This document shows positions 21,960 through 30,792 of a stretch of 64,000 bases of DNA, piece after piece. A program made the position numbers and the translations under genes. The stretch's first letter is position 1. Each line of letters opens with the position of its first letter. Location: the NCBI GenBank assembly GCA_917880885.1, contig OU862919.1, positions 11,240,001 to 11,304,000 of the forward strand, given 5' to 3'. Below the pieces are notes generated by a model. It was given only the letters and a program-made list of their open reading frames with translations. It was not told the origin of the DNA and did no database searches. The stretch is from Limnephilus marmoratus. Its lineage: Eukaryota; Arthropoda; Insecta; Trichoptera; Limnephilidae.

Positions 21960-22685
21960 TGTATGAAAATGCACGTAAAATACGCCTAAGAAATAAGCTC
22001 AAAAATCACTAACACATCTTATCACATTAACAATGTCGCTTTATTAAACATAACTTCAATTAAAGACTCAGGCGTGATATTTGACTCATCACTTAGCTTC
22101 AATAAACATGTAGATACAATTTCAAAAAGTGCGTCACAAATATTTGGATTAACGCTCAGAATCACAAATTGCTTTAAAAGTGCAGAATTAGCTTTAACAT
22201 TATATAAATCAATTATGCGAAGTATTCTCGAATACGGATCCACTATTTGGTCTCCCAATTATGAGATTCATAATTATAGAATCGAATCCATACAAAGAAA
22301 ATTAACCCGTGTTATTGCTTATCGCGAAGGTATATCTGATCAATTTGGAACGTATAAAGACCGAATTCTACACTATAAACTACACTCTCTGACAGGAAGA
22401 CGGAAACTTTCTGAATTATTTCTTCTGCACAAAATTATACATGAATCAGTTGATACACCAAACATTTTATCCCAAATTAACATTAACACACCGTCAAGAA
22501 ATTCAACAAGGAGGATGCAAGATATTTTCTATATATCTACCTACCACACAAATACAGGATATTTCTCCCCTTTACCACGAACATTAAGACATTATAACAC
22601 TACACACTGCTCTAATAATGAAATTGACATTTTTAATAACCCATTCAATCACTTCAAAAAATATATTTTACCATCAATCGTATAA
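21960..22685 (+). pseudogene. LINE remnant (RT C-terminal third)
   Basis: An open frame of about 204 codons from a GTG at 22074, extending in frame upstream to about 22010, so the start is not real. It carries the block after the RT core: SGVIFDSSLSFNKHVDTI, RSILEYGSTIWSPNYE, IESIQRKLTRVIAYR, then a C-terminal region ending FNHFKKYILPSIV. No frameshift was seen in it. The RT catalytic motifs lie upstream of the truncation. A possible 3' UTR runs to the A-rich stretch at 23117-23140, with a (TTTA)n tract inside at 22726-22753. Confidence 0.75.
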
Positions 22686-22725
22686 AGCTGAAATTGTGAT
22701 GAAGCCCTTTATTCAAAGACAGGAA

Positions 22726-22753
22726 ATATTTATTTATTTATTTATTTATTTTA
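22726..22753. repeat. (TTTA)n microsatellite
   Basis: About six copies of TTTA; could be a tail of a minus-strand LINE fragment. Confidence 0.7.
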
Positions 22754-23382
22754 CATCTAAATATATTACAGTTTTCACCTTATTAATAACATTTTTACAC
22801 ATGTAATATATTTTGAAAACCATTTTAGATATTAATTATGCATTTCATTATGTTGGGTGTAAGGTAGGTTTGAGAAGGTGAAACTGTTATAAACTATTAT
22901 ATATTGTACCTACTAAATCATTGTCCCATCAGCACAGGTGCCAATAATAAATTGTTGGTGATTCTTTTGTACTCTACCTTTTACTCATTCTTGTTCGTCA
23001 TTCACTTTTGCATATTTACAAGTAGCTAATTATTACTGATATTATTTTTGTTATAATTTTTGTAATTTAAATCATCCATGTATATAAATTTTTGGGCATA
23101 ATGACTGTTTTATGTACTTAAATAAAAATAAAAAATTAATTACCGTTCGTTGTTACGTTATGTTTGCAAAAGGTCACTAATTAATTAATTAATTTCATTA
23201 ATATGAATGCAACCAAAAGTTAAATTCCCACATAAAAGCAGTTGTATTAGACGAAAAAAAGTTCACAAAAAAAATCCACAAAGTTATAGCTACATTCAAA
23301 GATTGAAAAAAAAGTTCGTTTAAGTCGACTTTGTTATTGTTTTTTAGCTTGTTTAGCTGTAGCTGAAACTAAGGCTATTAGA

Positions 23383-23914
23383 GTCACATGGGGTAACCGT
23401 ACGCAGTTTTTACATTGGGATTTTTGTATTAAAACGCTTTAGGTATTTTGCTCATTTTTTTGTTTATTGATATGATTGATCATTAAGGCATCTCAAACAA
23501 ACATAAAAACCTTATGTAGTTCATAAATCAAACAGTTATATAAAAATGTTTACATGCATGTCGATTACGAACACTTACCCCACGTGCGGGGTAAGTATTC
23601 GCATACCGTAGAGAAGTATTCAAATCAGATTAGTGGTTATCTTTAATAGAATTATCACTTTGCACCCGTGTAACTAACAATATTTTACCAAAAATTATCA
23701 TAGACCACATCGCTCTGACTCAGTTGGTTACACAATAGCACACATCAGTAAGTAAACATGTCGATAGCAGATGACAAAATTTAAGAAAAAGTACGAAAAA
23801 CAGTAATTTACCTACCAAATTTTATTTTCAAACGTGCGGGCGCGAAACAGGCACGACCACCTTGGAAACATTATTGCGAACACTTACACTCTGCGTACGG
23901 TTACCCCACGTGAC
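23383..23914. mobile_element. MITE-like element with 24-bp terminal inverted repeats
   Basis: Left end GTCACATGGGGTAACCGTAC... and right end complement differ at one of 24 positions. A perfect 8-bp stem (CTTACCCC / GGGGTAAG, 23574-23595) lies in the middle. No coding frame, no clear target duplication. Confidence 0.6.
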
Positions 23915-24698
23915 TTATCTCGTAATCATCATTTTGTTAGTTAATGACTTCTAGTAATGAGCCGACGGTATTTGTTATTATTTTTAATAAGAAATTTCAT
24001 TCCAAGTAATTCAGAGAGATTCACCGAATGCTTAAAGTCCACCAGCTATAACTGCAGCTGTAATAGTTGCATAGTTCGCGTTCTCAGCACTACGGCGTGA
24101 AGTAAATTAACAAAGTTCCGCCGTAAAATGTATGTTCTACCCGCATCAGGAGAACAGAAATTGAGAGAGATTGGACCAGGGAACCAGAAGATTGAGAGAG
24201 AATGGACCAGGAAAATAAAAGAGAGAGAGAGAGAGATTGCAGAAGGAGTGATGTCACTCAGGGGAGACATAACGGTTATGGGAGTCGTTCAACCGCTTCC
24301 AGTGTCCGATTATTGTACGCTTTCCAACAGAGACTGGGGAGGATTGGACAGTAAAATGGGAAATACATGGAACAAGAAGAGTTAAATACATGAGAAGGTT
24401 TATAACTACAATAAAGTTATTGCGAAGCAGGTCAGCTCTTACATTTAGCTTTGGTTCGTGTTCGTACGTAGTTATACGAGTGTAATAACATCTGATGACA
24501 TTAGGTACATAACGTAGAGCATAATAAAAATTATATTTCTAATGGAACTTCGGAATATTATGCAATTTGCACCAGAAAATCAGTATAAATATATGTTAAT
24601 GTTAAATATTAAGGTTACCCACGACCGCTTACCTTGGCTTAAAACAATAAAAGTAATATGTAGGTATTATGTAAATATCATCTTCTATCTTCTTCTTC

Positions 24699-24700
<2 letters not shown>
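23915..24700. other. No gene recognised; purine-rich stretch
   Basis: 24155-24245 is a GA-rich stretch (ATTGAGAGAGATTGGACCAG recurs in variant form). The frame at 24128-24385 shows no family motif. Confidence 0.4.
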
Positions 24701-24709
<9 letters not shown>

Positions 24710-24732
<23 letters not shown>

Positions 24733-25231
24733 AATAAAAATGAATCGCCGAAATGTATGTACGCGCATAACTTCCGAACGACTGCACCAAATTGGATAAT
24801 TCTTTTATTTTTGTGTTCGTTATTGTCAGGACAAGGTTTGTATAAACCTACTGATGAGCACTGGCATTATGAAATTTGTATAAAAAAATGCAGTAGGTGG
24901 CACGCGAGCTGTTTGAACACTGAATGTACAGAATGCGGGAGGGGGGAGGGGAACTCGTGTAGGGGGTTCACGGGAGGGGGGGTACCCGGAGAGGGGAGGG
25001 GAACCTGAGAGTTGGGAGGGAATTTGGGAGGGGGGTTCGCGGGACAGGGGAAGGGGGGGAGTGGAGGGGGGAGAGGGAAGGTGTAGGAATCGGAGTGGGA
25101 ACGCGAGAGGGGAAGGTGACGCGGGAGAGGAAGGGGAGGAGGAAGGGGAACGGGACGAATGGGAAAGGACACGCAGGGAGAAACAATTTTTTTATTAAAT
25201 GGCATAGCAACGCATGCCGGGAACCAGCTAG
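24710..25231 (+). mobile_element. Non-autonomous Helitron with G-rich core
   Basis: The 5' part reads TCTATATAAATAAAAATGAA, preceded by a (TCTA)n tract that blurs the exact start. The 3' end has the hairpin GGCAT-AGCAACGC-ATGCC, then GGGAACCAG, CTAG and host T (25232). The interior (24936-25180) is strongly G-rich with many runs of four or more G. Both ends match the copy at 46.3 kb closely. Confidence 0.75.
24936..25180 (+). repeat. G-rich, quadruplex-prone tract
   Basis: Many G-runs of 4-7 separated by short spacers on the plus strand. Confidence 0.7.
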
Positions 25232-25749
25232 TGTTAAATAATTATAAATGCAAAAATTTACAAGCATATTTTAGATTTTGTTTTATCTTTTTTACATCAA
25301 CTCCACTCCATACAGGAGCCCACACTGGAGCGACCAAGCGAAATATATAAATTTGCCTCGATTGCTCGCGATTTCCCAGAAGATCATTTTTAAAATTTTT
25401 CGCCAACATTAAAAAAATCGTACCTTCGAATTTTAACACAGAAACATACAAATTTATTACAGTATAGCCAATGAATTAACCTGTATTTTGCCATTAATGT
25501 CATATTTGTAGGATTTATAAAAAAATATATAAACAAAATCATAGAATTTATAACTTTCGTGGACTTCGTGAGAGGTACTTATTCGAGGCGACATAGAATA
25601 TTTTCGGTTTCTGTATTTTGTCTGTGGTATACTTGATAATGAAAGGTGCATATCTATGGAAAAAAAAATTAACCGTAAACAGCAAAAAATCTACGTGAAA
25701 AAAAAATTTAAAAAAAAAATGAACATCGTTCTAATAGATAAAGAATTTC
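25232..25749. other. AT-rich sequence, no feature recognised
   Basis: Left flank of the Pao/BEL array; nothing recognised. Confidence 0.5.
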
Positions 25750-25754
25750 AATAG
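25750..25754. repeat. Target-site duplication of the whole Pao/BEL array, left copy
   Basis: AATAG immediately before LTR1. The same five bases follow LTR4 at 44987-44991. Confidence 0.85.
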
Positions 25755-25817
25755 TGTAACCGACGTGTTGCTCTCCCTCATTTCTTAATTTTAATTTTAT
25801 ATGTTTTGCTGATGTAC

Positions 25818-26790
25818 AATGCCCCGGTGCAACCAAATAAAGCTTGTGTGCCAAGTTTGCACCGGGAGACATTCTAGAATCCTATAATTTTAACAATTAA
25901 TACTTTAATTATGCTTATTTACGCCTCCAAAGGCAACCAGGCTGACTAGCCTCCTTTTTATTTTTAATTAAGACCCCTTTGAGGGCCTTAATTTCCAGCC
26001 TTAGGCTAAGGCCCTAAAAAGGGCCATTTGCCTTCCCTCCCTTGCCGCTCTGCTGTTATGGCTCTGCAGGAGGCGGCAGCTCCGCCAAGCGGGCTGCTCT
26101 CTATTTTAATTATGGCCCTTTGTAGGGCCTTTTTTCGTCCTGGCCACGAAGTTCAATAATACCGTGCCGCCAGCAACGATCTTTTTCAAAACACATTTTT
26201 TCAATTTTAAATGTCTTTTTCTTAATACACAGATGCCCTGGTGACACAAGTAAAAACTTGGTTACCAAGTTGCCACCAGGAGACATCCTAAACTTATTAT
26301 TTCATCGCCTTCAGGGCTATTTTTCCGGCTACAAAGCCAAAACACCAATTTGGGTGTCCCTATTAAGGGCCGTCATATTAGTCAAAAATACACCATATTT
26401 TAATATAACTTCGTTTAAACACCCCGTAGGACACTGAAACTAAGACATTTCAGTGCAGAGTCCTACGGGGCATCCATAGAGCCATAAATAAACATTGTAA
26501 CTCTTAAACTGCCAACGCTATATGCTTTTGCGCACAAATTTTGTACTTAGAAAAATTCCGATCAAAAAACAGTCTTTTTCCATTTTAAAAATCCAGGAAC
26601 CTCGTAAGACGACGAGACAAACCGGTTTCGGTAGCCAGTCTTACGAGGAACCTGGGGAAAATACTAACTTCTTCACATCACTTTGCAAACTTAAATTAAA
26701 CTCAAATACCTACCAACAAATGGTAAACATTTCCAAAATTGTTCCTAAATTCATTAAACTAAAAATCTACGGGTAAAGAATACCCGTACA
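25818..26790 (+). other. Series of stable hairpins in the LTR U3
   Basis: Main stems in LTR1: CCCGGTGCAA/TTGCACCGGG (25823-25866); GCCTTAG-G-CTAAGGC and GGCCCT-AAAA-AGGGCC near 25995-26030; GGCCCT-TTGT-AGGGCC near 26115-26132; a CCTGGTG/CACCAGG hairpin (26232-26287); CCCCGTAGGAC/GTCCTACGGGG (26422-26470) with an inner ACTGAAA/TTTCAGT; CCTCGTAAGAC/GTCTTACGAGG (26593-26655); TACGGGTA/TACCCGTA (26768-26788). The same series recurs in LTR2, LTR3 and LTR4. Confidence 0.75.
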
Positions 26791-26998
26791 TACATGTTAG
26801 AATTAAGAAATACTTTATAAAAACTATGTTATAACCTATAGAATTATTATTAAATAATGATTTTAATCGACCACTTTCTTGAGCGACACAAGCAAAATGA
26901 AGTGCGACAAGAAAGTCGGCGTATTTATACTTACGGGCGAGGTCCAACCCCCCACCCCATAAATGTACCATGTGATCACCTTTTTGCCCAGATTAGGG

Positions 26999-27031
26999 TA
27001 TAAAAGGGCGCGTATTTCTCATAATAAATTA
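26999..27031 (+). promoter_or_regulatory. LTR promoter: TATA box, AATAAA, initiator
   Basis: TATAAAAG at 26999, AATAAA at 27023, and TTAGTT with its A at 27031, 32 bases from the TATA start. LTR3 has TATATAAA at 36791, AATAAA, and a perfect arthropod-type TCAGTT with its A at 36823, again 32 bases. Equivalent sites lie at 32037 (LTR2) and 44639 (LTR4). Confidence 0.65.
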
Positions 27032-27348
27032 GTTCTTCTCTACAGTCAACTCGTGTTATTATTCCTACTGGGAAATTTATTATCACTCAGCTGCCTCCCC
27101 CGCCGACCTCTGCCTGTCTTCAGTCCTGGTGCCAACACTCCTCCAGAAGAGCCGGCCCTACTTTGGCAACCGCCAGGCGCCAGGATCAGGCAGAGGATTA
27201 AGCACATCCAGTGTCCTTCACGCATCAGGCACTGGGTGCACGGGAGGTCAGTTTTATTATTTGTTTCCATCACCACCATCCTGTTCGTGCACTAAAAACC
27301 CGGTACTTTTTTATAGTCTTGTGGCGACGCTGATACGTCCGTTACAAG

Positions 27349-27366
27349 TGGTCCTTCGAGCCGGAT
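27349..27366 (+). other. Primer binding site of unit A, tRNA-Tyr type
   Basis: TGGTCCTTCGAGCCGGAT, two bases inside LTR1, complements the 3' end of tRNA-Tyr over 18 bases (from remembered tRNA sequence). The same site is at 32387-32404 (B) and 37142-37159 (C). Confidence 0.75.
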
Positions 27367-27384
27367 CCGCTGCACGACTCCAGG

Positions 27385-30198
27385 ATGTCTCCGCCCGCCC
27401 TACGATCGAAGAGGACGGCGCAAGACGATGGACCTTCATCACCCCCTGCTGAGCCCCCGGCTGCTGCTCCGGACGCCGGAGACGAGCCCCTGGGCATGCC
27501 TGACGTCTCCCCTGACGCCACGCCCCGGCCCTCATCCAGCACAACCCCGGTGACGAGCTCCGCAGAGGACAGCGATGAGGGACCTCCACCCTCCACAGCC
27601 ACGGAGGATACGGTGCGCCAGCTGCGACGACAGCTGCGCCACCAGAGAAAGCAGATACAACAGCTGATGGCAGCCCTACAAGCGCCACAGCCTACTGCAC
27701 AACCAAGCCCCGCAGGGCTGACACAACCTAGCACCTCAGGGCTGCCACAACGCAGTACTTCAGGGCTGGCACAAAGCAACGCTCCTGAGCCGGCACGAGA
27801 TAGCCGAGCCCCGCAGCCAAGCAGCCATGGACAATCAACATGGGTGCAGCCTCACAACGCTCCTGAGCCGGCACGAGATAGCCGAGCCCCGCAGCCAAGC
27901 AGCCATGGACAATCAACATGGGTGCAGCCTCACAACGCTCCTGAGCCGGCACGAGATAGCCGAGCCCCGCAGCCAAGCAGCCAAGGCAATCCAAGATGGA
28001 TGCCGCCTGGACCTTCCGGCCCGGTACCGCCCGCACCCCTGGACGACCAGAGGCAGCACAGCGCCGTACGTGAGATGCCCGTTGGACCGGTGCCTCTGGT
28101 GGACCAGAGGTACGCCTCGCCGGCGCATCTAGGGCCTGAAGGCCCTCCGCCGCCGCCCCCTCACTACTATGGGGAACAAAGATGGATGCCGCCTGGACCT
28201 TCCGGCCCCGTACCGCCGCCCGCACCCCTGCTCGACCAGAGGCAGCGCACCGCCGTACGTGAGATGCTCGTTGGACCGGCGCCTCTGGTGGACCAGAGGT
28301 ACGCATCGCTGGCGCAGCCAGGGCCTGGAGACCCCCTGCCGCAGCCCCTCAACTACAGTGGCAGTCCAAGATGGATGCCGCCTGGACCTTCCGGCCCCGT
28401 ACCGCCGCCCGCACCCCTGCTCGACCAGAGGCAGCGCACCGCCGTACGTGAGATGCCTGTGGGACCTGTGCCTCTGGTAGACCAGAGGTACGCTTCGCCG
28501 GCGCAGCCAGGGCCTGGAGGCCCTCCGCCGCCGCAACACAACTACAATGGCAGTCCAACATGGATGCCGCCTGGACCTTCCGGCCCCGTACCGCCGCCCG
28601 CACCCCTGCTCGACCAGAGGCAGCGCACCGCCGTACGTGAGATGCCTGTGGGACCTGTGCCTCTGGTGGACCAGAGGTACGCCTTACCGGCGCAGCCAGG
28701 GCCTGAAGGCCCTCCGCCGCCGCTCCTTCGTCACCATGAGGGACAAGGATGGATGCAGCATCGACCTCCCGGCCCCGTACCGCCCGCACCCCTGGACGAC
28801 CAGAGGCAGCGCCCCGCCGTACGTGAGATGCCTGTGGACCCTGTGCCTCTGGTGGACCAGAGGTACGCCTCGCCGGCGCAGCCAGGGCCTGGAGGCCCCC
28901 TGCCGCCGCCCCCTTACCACCACACTGAGGGACCATCTGCATACGCCCAGTGGGCACATCATGAGCCGGCGCAGCCTGATGACCAAATACCATCCGCTGC
29001 CAGTCCGAGCTCCGGCCTGCCGCTATTCCCACCGCAACCAAGTGCTGAGGAGACGGCCCGCCAAACCAGAGCTTGGGTCCAGCAGACGGACAACCCGATG
29101 GCCCAGTTCACCAACGCGCTCACAGAGGCCATAAGAGCTTCAAGGGCTCAGGACAGCCCCCATCCCACAATTGAGGATGACCCCCGGATGGCTGCTCTCA
29201 TCGCCAGGCAGTCGATGGCCAAGGACCTGCCTCCCTTCTCTGGGGACCCACTGGAGTGGCCCACCTGGAGGGCGCAGTACAACCAATCAACTGCTACCTG
29301 CCGGATGACTAGCAGTGAAAACCTCATCCGACTGCAGCGGGCCCTCAAAGGGAAGGCCCGAGACGCCGTGGGACCCCTCCTGATGGACCCCACTCAAGTG
29401 ACTGAGATCCTTGACGTGCTGGAGCAGCGCTACGGAGGGACGACTTCGCTGGCCGCCTTGATGCTAGACAAGGCCAAGCGGCTCCCGCAGCTGACAGCAG
29501 AGGCTTCTCTAGAAGAAATAGCAGACTTTTCGGGAACGGTGCAGAACCTGGTGGCATCACTTCGCTCCCTCAACAATGAGGGATACCTGACCAACCCGGC
29601 GCTCCTCAGCGACATCGCGGGGAAGATGCCGTGCACGATGCGGTTGGCGTGGCTGATGGAGGTGCGGCGCTACGACGCACCCGCTACGATCTGCCAGTAC
29701 GCCGCCTTCCTGAAGACCATCGCGAACGCCATCACCAAATCAGGTATGGTCGACCCCGCGAGGTCTAGACCGCGTCGCGAACACTCGTTCGCCACAACAG
29801 AATTTGGGCCGCGAAATAGTGAAAGTCCGTCGCGCACGTCACCACAATATGACAGTCGTGAAAAACATAGTGAAAGTACGCGAAAGTCACCACAATATGA
29901 CTCGTATAACAACACGAACCCTAGCGAGAGTACAAATCGCGACGGGTGCCTACAGTGCGGCGAAAAGGGTCATTGGCTCGAAGACTGCCGTGAGTTCGTC
30001 GGGAAAGATGTAAAATTACGATGGGAGACGGTGAAAAGTTCCCGACTCTGCCGCGTGTGTTTAAAAGGACATTCAACAAAGACATGCAAAATCCGAAACT
30101 GGTGCGGCATCGGAGACTGCCGCGCTCCCCATCACAAGGTGCTCCACGACCCTACGTACGTAAGAAACCCCGCAACAGCCGACGTCTACCACATGTGA
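27385..30198 (+). CDS. gag: Pao/BEL Gag, unit A (937 aa)
   Basis: The ATG lies 38 bases after the LTR. The N-terminus is acidic and Pro/Ser-rich, with a coiled-coil-like VRQLRRQLRHQRKQIQQL near 73-90. Three 26-residue NAPEPARDSR repeats follow, then five proline-rich units of 62-63 residues carrying PLVDQRY. The capsid-like part begins near 600 with FSGDPLEWPTWRAQYNQS, the DUF1759 signature of Pao Gag. The C-terminus holds zinc knuckles: CLQCGEKGHWLEDC near 855 (CX2CX4HX4C), CRVCLKGHSTKTC near 889, and a CGIGDCRAPHH motif. Gag should package element RNA. The frame closes with UGA at 30196-30198 and stays open in the same frame beyond it. Confidence 0.92.
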   Translation: MSPPALRSKRTAQDDGPSSPPAEPPAAAPDAGDEPLGMPDVSPDATPRPSSSTTPVTSSAEDSDEGPPPSTATEDTVRQLRRQLRHQRKQIQQLMAALQAPQPTAQPSPAGLTQPSTSGLPQRSTSGLAQSNAPEPARDSRAPQPSSHGQSTWVQPHNAPEPARDSRAPQPSSHGQSTWVQPHNAPEPARDSRAPQPSSQGNPRWMPPGPSGPVPPAPLDDQRQHSAVREMPVGPVPLVDQRYASPAHLGPEGPPPPPPHYYGEQRWMPPGPSGPVPPPAPLLDQRQRTAVREMLVGPAPLVDQRYASLAQPGPGDPLPQPLNYSGSPRWMPPGPSGPVPPPAPLLDQRQRTAVREMPVGPVPLVDQRYASPAQPGPGGPPPPQHNYNGSPTWMPPGPSGPVPPPAPLLDQRQRTAVREMPVGPVPLVDQRYALPAQPGPEGPPPPLLRHHEGQGWMQHRPPGPVPPAPLDDQRQRPAVREMPVDPVPLVDQRYASPAQPGPGGPLPPPPYHHTEGPSAYAQWAHHEPAQPDDQIPSAASPSSGLPLFPPQPSAEETARQTRAWVQQTDNPMAQFTNALTEAIRASRAQDSPHPTIEDDPRMAALIARQSMAKDLPPFSGDPLEWPTWRAQYNQSTATCRMTSSENLIRLQRALKGKARDAVGPLLMDPTQVTEILDVLEQRYGGTTSLAALMLDKAKRLPQLTAEASLEEIADFSGTVQNLVASLRSLNNEGYLTNPALLSDIAGKMPCTMRLAWLMEVRRYDAPATICQYAAFLKTIANAITKSGMVDPARSRPRREHSFATTEFGPRNSESPSRTSPQYDSREKHSESTRKSPQYDSYNNTNPSESTNRDGCLQCGEKGHWLEDCREFVGKDVKLRWETVKSSRLCRVCLKGHSTKTCKIRNWCGIGDCRAPHHKVLHDPTYVRNPATADVYHM
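27778..28000 (+). repeat. 78-bp tandem repeat inside gag A
   Basis: Two full copies (27778-27855, 27856-27933) and a partial third; 26 codons starting NAPEPARDSR. Unit B repeats it; unit C has one copy. Confidence 0.85.
27997..28930 (+). repeat. Proline-rich tandem repeat in gag A, five units of 186-189 bp
   Basis: Units start at the TGG codons at 27997, 28183, 28372, 28561 and 28750. Each holds two half-repeats ending in DQR (PLxDQR and PLVDQRY), so the unit itself is an old duplication. Confidence 0.85.
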
Positions 30199-30237
30199 CG
30201 CCAGGCCGACGGCACCATACCCAAAGTGGTGTCAATG

Positions 30238-30501
30238 GTGCTCCTCGTCAGCGCAACAAGGACGAGCCCGCCCTGCCCCAGCAGTACTTCTGTCACATCA
30301 GTCGTGCTCCTCATCGGCGCAGCAAAGACGAGCCCGCCCTGCCCCAGCAGTACTTCTGTCACATCAGTCGTGCTCCTCATCGGCGCAGCAAAGACGAGCC
30401 CGCCCTGCCCCAGCAGTACCACTGTCACATCAGTCGTGCTCCTCATCGGCGCAGCAAAGACGAGCCCGCCCTGCCCCAGCAGTACCACTGTCAAGGAAGT
30501 G
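30238..30501 (+). repeat. 66-bp tandem repeat, four copies (unit A)
   Basis: Units at 30238, 30304, 30370 and 30436, starting GTGCTCCTC. 66 bp is a multiple of three, so the frame is kept. It sits where unit C has nearly all of pol. Confidence 0.92.
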
Positions 30502-30509
30502 GCGCCTTT

Positions 30510-30522
30510 TACACGGGGGGAG
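30510..30522 (+). other. Internal copy of the polypurine tract
   Basis: TACACGGGGGGAG, the same 13 bases as the true tract at 30780-30792, lies 270 bp upstream within the remnant frame. Confidence 0.7.
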
Positions 30523-30779
30523 TCAAGCAACCCCATCAACGAGAAAAATTTGGTGGTCGTCATGGACCCCGCGATGCCCCGCAACAGCTGGCCCCGCGGC
30601 GGAGTCCTGGACGCTACCCCTGCTGCAGACGGCGAAGTAAGGACCGCCCGCATCCAGACGAGCACCGGAGTCTACGTTCGACCCGCCGCGGAGCTTGCTG
30701 TGATCCTGCCGGCCCCGCCTACTGATGCGACCCCAACTGACCGACCTTCAACACGTCGTGAAGACTAGTGCAGCGTAGC

Positions 30780-30792
30780 TACACGGGGGGAG
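30780..30792 (+). other. Polypurine tract of unit A
   Basis: TACACGGGGGGAG directly before the TG of LTR2. Confidence 0.8.

Larger units (their letters stand above)
25755..27346 (+). repeat. Pao/BEL LTR1 (1592 bp)
   Basis: TGTAACC ... GTTACA. Contains a chain of hairpins between about 25820 and 26790, a TATA box at 26999-27006, AATAAA at 27023-27028, and a likely start near 27031. Differs from LTR2 at very few bases. Confidence 0.92.
30199..30768 (+). pseudogene. Pol remnant of unit A, in frame after the gag UGA
   Basis: 190 codons follow the UGA in the gag frame. They start like unit C pol (RQADG, KVV), then instead of the protease come four 22-residue repeats (VLLIGAAKTSPPCPSST...). After KEVAPFTRGE the frame rejoins the extreme C-terminus of Pol: VVMDPAMPRNSWPRGG and RTARIQTSTGVYVRP, to the normal pol stop at 30766-30768. 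Protease, RT, RNase H and integrase core are all missing. The frame is open throughout, so a Gag-repeat-tail fusion could be made by readthrough; whether it is made is unknown. Confidence 0.75.

Noticed and set aside
27728..29041. Long minus-strand open frames of 100-230 codons opposite Pao/BEL gag (and the same in unit B and C)
   Set aside because: They are shadows of GC-rich, repetitive gag codons; their sequence is the complement of the proline-rich repeats and has no family motif.
27385..30198. A collagen- or mucin-like host gene, suggested by the proline-rich repeats
   Set aside because: The zinc knuckles, DUF1759-like block, primer site and LTRs identify it as retrotransposon Gag.
30238..30501. 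CRISPR-like array
   Set aside because: The units are contiguous 66-bp coding repeats without spacers in a eukaryotic retroelement.
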